A stretch of 64,000 bases of DNA from Marivivens donghaensis. Lineage in GTDB: Bacteria; Pseudomonadota; Alphaproteobacteria; Rhodobacterales; Rhodobacteraceae. The position numbers and the translations under genes are program-made. Below the pieces are notes generated by a model. It had not been told where the DNA came from and made no database searches. It saw only the letters and a program-made list of their open reading frames with translations. Positions 59,646 through 64,000 of this stretch are shown piece after piece. The stretch's first letter is position 1. Each line of letters starts with the position of its first letter. The DNA is taken from assembly GCF_030410045.1 (NCBI RefSeq), contig NZ_JAUFRA010000006.1:186001-250000 (forward strand), given 5' to 3'.

Positions 59646-60401
59646 GTGGCGACTGAAGCGCATGGCGAAGGCACAGGCCTTGTTTTCCACCCGCTGGACC
59701 AGTTCAAGGTAACTCCGCTGTTCGGGGATGGCCCCGTTCACTGGTACACCATCACCAACGCAACGTTGTGGATGGCCCTCGCTGTTCTGGCGATTGTTGC
59801 GATGTTCGTCATCGGTAGCCGCGGTCGCGCAATCGTGCCGTCGCGCGGTCAGTCGATCGCAGAGCTGTTCTACGGCTTCGTTTACAAGATGGTTGAAGAC
59901 ATCACCGGCCACGACGGTGTGAAGTACTTCCCGTACATCTTCTCGCTCTTCTGCTTCATCTTCTTTGCGAACTTCCTCGGCCTTCTGCCGCTGTCGTTCT
60001 CGCCCACCTCGCACATCGCAGTAACTGCTGTTCTCGGCTTCGGCGTGTTCATCATCGTAACCATGATTGGTTTCGTGAAGAACGGCATCGGCTTCCTCGG
60101 CATGTTCTGGCTGAAAGACGCACCGCTCGCGCTGCGCCCGATCATCGCGATCATCGAGGTTATCTCTTATTTCGTCCGTCCCGTTAGCCACTCCATCCGT
60201 CTTGCAGGTAACATCACTGCAGGCCACGCGATGATCAAAGTGTTCGCAGGCTTTGCTGCGATCGCTGCTGTGGCTCCTGTGTCTGTTGTGGCTATCGCAG
60301 CAGTCTACGGTCTCGAAGTTCTCGTAGCCGGTATTCAGGCTTACGTGTTCACCATTCTGACCTGCATCTACCTCAAAGATGCGCTGCACCCAGCGCACTA
60401 A
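59646..60401 (+). CDS. atpB: ATP synthase F0 subunit a
   Basis: 251 residues from GTG 59646 (GGGGA eight bases upstream); an ATG at 59631 overlapping atpI is possible and would add five residues. Five or six membrane helices; the essential Arg lies in SHSIRLAGNITAGHAMI and the final helix holds QAYVFTILTCIYLKDAL. It forms the proton half-channels against the c-ring. Confidence 0.96.
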   Translation: MATEAHGEGTGLVFHPLDQFKVTPLFGDGPVHWYTITNATLWMALAVLAIVAMFVIGSRGRAIVPSRGQSIAELFYGFVYKMVEDITGHDGVKYFPYIFSLFCFIFFANFLGLLPLSFSPTSHIAVTAVLGFGVFIIVTMIGFVKNGIGFLGMFWLKDAPLALRPIIAIIEVISYFVRPVSHSIRLAGNITAGHAMIKVFAGFAAIAAVAPVSVVAIAAVYGLEVLVAGIQAYVFTILTCIYLKDALHPAH

Positions 60402-60455
60402 GAGACGCAGGACTGAATTCCTATCCAGCCAATTCCATCGTAAGGAGATACAATC

Positions 60456-60692
60456 ATGGAAGGCAATATCGCACAACTCGGTCAGTTCATCGGCGCAGGC
60501 CTTGGCGCAATCGGTTCCGGCCTTGCTGCTATCGGTGTAGGCAACGTTGCTGCCAACTACCTGTCGGGCGCTCTGCGTAACCCGTCGGCTGCTGCTTCGC
60601 AGACCGCTACCCTCTTCATCGGTCTGGCATTCGCAGAAGCACTGGGGATCTTCTCGTTCCTCGTTGCTCTGCTGCTGATGTTCGCAGTCTAA
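60456..60692 (+). CDS. atpE: ATP synthase F0 subunit c
   Basis: 78 residues, two helices joined by the polar loop RNPSAAAS. The proton-carrying Glu is in FIGLAFAEALGIFSF. The N-terminal helix is Gly/Ala-rich (GAGLGAIGSGLAAIGVG). A strong AAGGAG ribosome site and a hairpin after the gene fit the need for many copies per enzyme. Confidence 0.98.
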   Translation: MEGNIAQLGQFIGAGLGAIGSGLAAIGVGNVAANYLSGALRNPSAAASQTATLFIGLAFAEALGIFSFLVALLLMFAV

Positions 60693-60719
60693 TCACCTGA
60701 CGCATCCTTACGGTCGGGC

Positions 60720-60741
60720 GGCGCGGGACTAACCCCGCGCC
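60720..60741 (+). terminator. Hairpin between atpE and atpF'
   Basis: GGCGCGGG and CCCGCGCC are perfect 8-bp arms around ACTAAC, 28 bases after the atpE stop. No T-run follows. It probably protects the atpE message or acts as a partial terminator inside the operon. Confidence 0.55.
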
Positions 60742-60778
60742 CCCGATGACACCCAAGGGTCCGACGGAGAGAGACGAG

Positions 60779-61354
60779 ATGGCAGACGAACACAACACGG
60801 TCGAGCATGTCGCTGATGCTGCGGAACACGCAGTCGACATGGCTCATGGTGCCGAAGCTGGCGGTGCAGCAATGCCCCAGCTCGACCCTACGACCTTTTC
60901 CAACCAGATTTTCTGGCTTCTGGTCACGCTCGTCGTGATCTATTTGCTCCTGTCCAAAATTGCCCTGCCGCGCATCGCTGCGGTTCTGGCAGAACGGTCG
61001 GGAACCATCACCAACGATCTCGCTGCAGCTGAAGAGCTGAAAGCGAAAGCTGTTGCAGCTGAAGAAGCTTACAACAAAGCACTTGCTGACGCTCGTTCCG
61101 AGGCAGCTCGTATCGTTGATGAGACTAAGGCAGAGATCCAATCGCAGCTGAACGCCGAACTGGCTAAAGCAGACGACGAGATCGCAGCCAAAACTGCCGA
61201 GGGCGAAAAAGCCATCGCGGCAATTCGTGATAACGCGCTTTCCAGCGTGACCGATGTAGCAACGGAAACTGCCGCTGCTTTGGTCGCTGCGCTGGGTGGC
61301 CAAGCTGACGACAAAGCTATCGCTGCTGCTGTCGCCGCTCAGATGAAGGGCTGA
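60779..61354 (+). CDS. atpG: ATP synthase F0 subunit b'
   Basis: 191 residues from ATG 60779. An acidic N-terminus (about 40 residues) precedes one membrane helix (FSNQIFWLLVTLVVIYLLL) and a long Ala/Glu/Lys coiled coil (residues 65-150). It pairs with subunit b as the peripheral stalk; having two different b genes is usual in phototrophic Alphaproteobacteria and relatives. GGAGAGAG ribosome site. atpG is the old name, also atpF' or atpX. Confidence 0.95.
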   Translation: MADEHNTVEHVADAAEHAVDMAHGAEAGGAAMPQLDPTTFSNQIFWLLVTLVVIYLLLSKIALPRIAAVLAERSGTITNDLAAAEELKAKAVAAEEAYNKALADARSEAARIVDETKAEIQSQLNAELAKADDEIAAKTAEGEKAIAAIRDNALSSVTDVATETAAALVAALGGQADDKAIAAAVAAQMKG

Positions 61355-61358
61355 GATT

Positions 61359-61931
61359 ATGAAGAAGCTTCTGATCCCCGCATTCATCCTGATGGCTCAG
61401 CCTGCGCTGGCATCGTCCAAGAACCCGTTCGCGGCTGAATTCTGGTCGCTGCACAACACTGACTTCATCGTTCTGTTGGCGTTCCTCGTCTTCGTTGGTG
61501 TCCTTCTCAAACTGAAGGTTCCGTCGAAGGTTGGCGAAATGCTCGACGGTCGCGCGGCATCTATCCGGTCTGACCTGGAAGAAGCCAAATCGATCCGCGA
61601 AGAAGCACAGACCCTGCTGGCCTCGTTCGAGCGCAAGCAGAAAAAAGTGCAGGAGCAAGCAGACCGCATCGTGGCAACAGCTAAAGAAGAAGCTGAAGCC
61701 GCTGCAGTTCAGGCCAAAGCAGACATCGCAGCTTCTGTTGCACGCCGTCTTGCTGCCGCCCAAGACCAGATCGCAAGCGCTGAAGCGTCTGCAGTCAAAG
61801 AGGTCAAGGACCGCGCAGTTATGGTCGCTGTCTCTGCAGCCAAAGAAGTGGTCGCTAAACAGATGACCGCAGCTTCGGCGAACAAACTGATCGACGACGC
61901 AATCGCGACTGTGGAAGCAAAGCTCCACTAA
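61359..61931 (+). CDS. atpF: ATP synthase F0 subunit b
   Basis: 190 residues, four bases after b'. It begins with a hydrophobic signal-like stretch (KLLIPAFILMAQPALA), then the membrane helix DFIVLLAFLVFVGVLLKL and a long charged coiled coil (SIREEAQTLLASFERKQKKV). It holds the F1 head static against rotation with subunit b'. A terminator follows. Confidence 0.96.
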   Translation: MKKLLIPAFILMAQPALASSKNPFAAEFWSLHNTDFIVLLAFLVFVGVLLKLKVPSKVGEMLDGRAASIRSDLEEAKSIREEAQTLLASFERKQKKVQEQADRIVATAKEEAEAAAVQAKADIAASVARRLAAAQDQIASAEASAVKEVKDRAVMVAVSAAKEVVAKQMTAASANKLIDDAIATVEAKLH

Positions 61932-61955
61932 CGCCCGCCGTCATCACCTGAATAG

Positions 61956-61990
61956 AACCCCGTCTGCGCTGCAGGCGGGGTTTTGTTTTT
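61956..61990 (+). terminator. Terminator of the atp operon
   Basis: AACCCCGTCTGC pairs with GCAGGCGGGGTT (one G-T pair) around a three-base loop, then TTTTGTTTTT. Confidence 0.93.
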
Positions 61991-62010
61991 GCGGCAATGC
62001 TTTGGAAACG

Positions 62011-62037
62011 AAAAAGGCCGCCCGTTTCGGGGCGGCC
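62011..62037 (-). terminator. Terminator of the OmpA-type lipoprotein gene
   Basis: GGCCGCCC and GGGCGGCC form an 8-bp stem with a six-base loop; on the minus strand TTTTT follows. It is back to back with the atp terminator. Confidence 0.9.
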
Positions 62038-62058
62038 TCGATCTCTTCTGATGGTGGA

Positions 62059-62718
62059 TCAGTTCGTCGGGATGATGATAATCTCAACACGACGGTTCTG
62101 TGCGCGACCCTGCGGTGTCAGGTTGTCCGCGACAGGCTGGTTCTCACCACGGCCTGCGGATTGGATGCGCATCGCTGGAACACCTGCGTTGATCAGGACC
62201 GAGGTCACAGCCTGCGCACGGCGCAGCGACAGGTCTTGGTTATAGGCAGCGGAGCCAGTGTTGTCGGTGTGGCCGATAACCTGAACGATGGTGTTTGGAT
62301 AGGCATTGATCGACCGTGCAACGGTGTAGAGGTCGTTTTGTAGGCCACCTGTCAGGGTCGCACTGTCGGTCGCAAAGAGGATATCCTGCGGCATGGTGAC
62401 GATCAGCTGGTTGCCCGTGTTCACGATGCTGGACTGGTTACCCAGTTGCTGACGCAGTTCAGCTTCCTGAAGGTCGAGCTGACGCCCGCCTACGGCACCA
62501 AGGCCACCACCAATAGCAGCGCCAATGATCGCATTGCGGCGGCGCTCTGCGGTATCGTTACCGCCAGTCGACGCACCAAGGAGCGCACCAATACCAGCAC
62601 CAACAACCGCACCCGTCTGCGTGTTGCGGTTCGGGTTTGATGGGTCGGTCATTTCACATGCAGCCGTGCCGAAAAGCGCGAAAGCTGCCACAGCGAGCGA
62701 AGAACGAGCAAGAATCAT
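62059..62718 (-). CDS. OmpA-family outer-membrane lipoprotein (Pal/YiaD-like)
   Basis: 219 residues. Signal peptide with lipobox FGTAAC (Cys21) marks a lipoprotein. Residues 35-80 are a glycine-zipper region (VVGAGIGALLGASTGG, IIGAAIGGGLGAVGG). Residues 105-219 are the OmpA C-terminal domain that grips peptidoglycan: FATDSATLTGGLQNDL, VQVIGHTDNTGSAAYN and SLRRAQAVTSVL. It links outer membrane and cell wall. It is transcribed alone. Confidence 0.93.
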   Translation of the reverse strand: MILARSSLAVAAFALFGTAACEMTDPSNPNRNTQTGAVVGAGIGALLGASTGGNDTAERRRNAIIGAAIGGGLGAVGGRQLDLQEAELRQQLGNQSSIVNTGNQLIVTMPQDILFATDSATLTGGLQNDLYTVARSINAYPNTIVQVIGHTDNTGSAAYNQDLSLRRAQAVTSVLINAGVPAMRIQSAGRGENQPVADNLTPQGRAQNRRVEIIIIPTN

Positions 62719-62897
62719 AAGTCTATCCAGTTTTATTGTACGACGCAGAAGGTTGCGCCTATTGCCCTTTGATATGCCTCAAACGCGATTGATATCCAAT
62801 AACGCAACAATAACGGGCAAAATTTCGCCCATTGGATTTTGGTTTATGCGGCAATCCTGTTCTTGCCTGATCGGATTGCGGCGGGCATACCCACGCT

Positions 62898-63542
62898 ATG
62901 GTTAAGCAGCTTGATTATCATACCATCCGCGAGATTTTCACCCGCTTTCAGCAGGCCGAGGCCGAGCCGAAAGGGGAGCTAGATCACGTCAACGCCTATA
63001 CGCTGGTCGTGGCTGTCGCGCTCTCTGCGCAGGCCACCGATAAGGGCGTGAACCGCGCCACTGCCGAATTGTTCAAAATTGCGGATACCCCGCAAAAGAT
63101 GTTGGACCTTGGTGAAGAGGGTTTGATCGAGCACATCAAAACCATCGGCCTGTTCCGCAATAAGGCTAAGAACGTCATCAAACTCAGCCGTATTCTTGTT
63201 GATGATTACGGCGGCGAGGTCCCGAATTCCCGTGCGGCGCTCGAAAGCCTCCCTGGGGTCGGGCGCAAGACGGCGAATGTGGTTTTGAATATGTGGTGGC
63301 AGTATCCAGCGCAGGCTGTTGATACCCACATCTTTCGGTTCGGGAACCGATCGGGCGTGGCCGTGGGTAAGGATGTCGTCGCCGTTGAGCGTGCGATCGA
63401 GGATCACATCCCCGCCGATTTCCAGCTTCACGCTCATCACTGGATGATTTTGCACGGGCGGTATACATGCCTTGCCCGTAACCCGAAATGCGCGACCTGT
63501 GTGATCCGCGATCTCTGTCTGTTTGAGGAAAAGAACCTATGA
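62898..63542 (+). CDS. nth: Endonuclease III
   Basis: 214 residues. VALSAQATDKGVNRA, helix-hairpin-helix ESLPGVGRKTANVVL with the catalytic Lys, and the catalytic Asp in VDTHIFR; C-terminal [4Fe-4S] ligands in CLARNPKCATCVIRDLC (Cx6Cx2Cx5C). It removes oxidised pyrimidines and nicks the strand. The stop overlaps the start of the kinase gene by four bases. Confidence 0.97.
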   Translation: MVKQLDYHTIREIFTRFQQAEAEPKGELDHVNAYTLVVAVALSAQATDKGVNRATAELFKIADTPQKMLDLGEEGLIEHIKTIGLFRNKAKNVIKLSRILVDDYGGEVPNSRAALESLPGVGRKTANVVLNMWWQYPAQAVDTHIFRFGNRSGVAVGKDVVAVERAIEDHIPADFQLHAHHWMILHGRYTCLARNPKCATCVIRDLCLFEEKNL

Positions 63543-64000
63543 AGAAGTTTCAAGTCGTCGGTATCGGCAATGCAATGGTCGACGTGCTGACCCAAGAGAC
63601 CGAAGCGTTTCTGTCCGAGGCGGGCATCGAAAAAGGCATCATGCAGTTGATCGACATGGACCGCGCGGTTGACCTCTACAGCCGTATCGGCGCGGCCAAG
63701 GAAATCTCGGGCGGCTCTGCGGCGAATACGATTGCGGGGATCGCGCACCTTGGTGGGCGGACGGCCTATGTCGGTAAGGTTAAGGACGATCAGCTTGGCG
63801 CGATTTTCGCCCACGACCTGCGGGCGCAGGGTGCGGTCTATGAAACCAAGCTCGCCCCCAAAGACGCAGCCCAAGAAACCGGTCGTTGCATTGTCGTCGT
63901 AACCCCCGATGGTGAGCGGTCGATGAACACTTATCTGGGCGTGACAGAGTTCCTCGAACCGTCCGACATCGACGTTGATATGATGGCCGATGCAGAGTGG
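63539..64000 (+). CDS. PfkB-family sugar/nucleoside kinase, adenosine kinase-like (3' end outside window)
   Basis: 154 residues are visible; the frame is open at the window edge. VVGIGNAMVDVL at the start and SGGSAANTIAGIAHLGG (substrate-binding GG motif of PfkB proteins) near residue 55, followed by GRCIVVVTPDGERSMNTYLG, match the adenosine kinase-like group. It would phosphorylate a nucleoside or sugar with ATP. Its ATG overlaps the nth stop (ATGA), so it is co-translated with nth. Confidence 0.9.
   Translation, partial: MKKFQVVGIGNAMVDVLTQETEAFLSEAGIEKGIMQLIDMDRAVDLYSRIGAAKEISGGSAANTIAGIAHLGGRTAYVGKVKDDQLGAIFAHDLRAQGAVYETKLAPKDAAQETGRCIVVVTPDGERSMNTYLGVTEFLEPSDIDVDMMADAEW

Overview
The window looks like a chromosomal segment of a marine-type Rhodobacteraceae (Roseobacter/Rhodobacter relatives, Alphaproteobacteria). 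Evidence is the high GC, the R. capsulatus-like order of the hydrogenase genes, the split ATP synthase operon holding only F0 genes with a duplicated b/b' subunit, MipZ, the fdsGBACD formate dehydrogenase, the ffh-chorismate mutase-rpsP-rimM-trmD-rplS-rpmE neighbourhood and an alphaproteobacterial-type NadE. Species cannot be read from the sequence.

Layout. 1-3400: end of a flagellar rod/hook operon (flgD partial, flgE, flgF, flgG), with a textbook sigma-54 promoter in front of flgG; FlgG lacks its usual last residues and the flagellar genes stop abruptly. 3418-19800: metabolic and housekeeping genes: an unknown protein, argE-like deacetylase, Lrp regulator, class III aminotransferase, MBL hydrolase, leuA with a leucine-rich leader peptide, an SDR gene overlapping an FeS (6-4) photolyase, an exported MORN-repeat protein, nadE, a 2OG oxygenase, a GGCT-like protein, a JAB-like secreted protein, cspA, a methyltransferase and thioredoxin 2. 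20012-27093: NAD-dependent molybdenum formate dehydrogenase operon fdsG-B-A-fdhD-D behind a perfect inverted repeat, then an AbrB/AmoA-family membrane protein behind another.

27090-46235 (all minus strand): a complete uptake [NiFe]-hydrogenase locus in transcription order hupT-hupU-hupV-hypF-hupS-hupL-(60-aa HupE-like ORF)-hupC | hupD-F-G-H-J-K-hypA-B-hupR-hypC-D-E. HupUV senses H2, HupT is the kinase, HupR the response regulator, HupSL-C the membrane-bound enzyme, and HupD-K plus HypA-F mature it. The six-cysteine pattern of HupS places it with O2-tolerant hydrogenases. A strong hairpin terminator splits the locus between hupC and hupD. HupR has lost both the sigma-54 contact motif and the Walker B acidic pair.

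46379-59084: mipZ, an RhlE-like helicase, then a minus-strand block ffh-GNAT-GNAT-chorismate mutase-rpsP-bluB-rimM-sulfotransferase-like-trmD-HEPN-like-rplS-rpmE, i.e. the conserved translation cluster with three extra genes in it; then LysR, EamA exporter and ArsR. 59258-64000: promoter and atpI-atpB-atpE-atpF'-atpF, an OmpA-type lipoprotein, nth and the start of a PfkB-family (adenosine kinase-like) gene cut by the window edge.

Functionally the centre of the window joins two ways of harvesting electrons, from formate to NADH and from H2 to the quinone pool, each with its own recognisable control site. I see no tRNA, rRNA, insertion sequence, prophage or CRISPR array.
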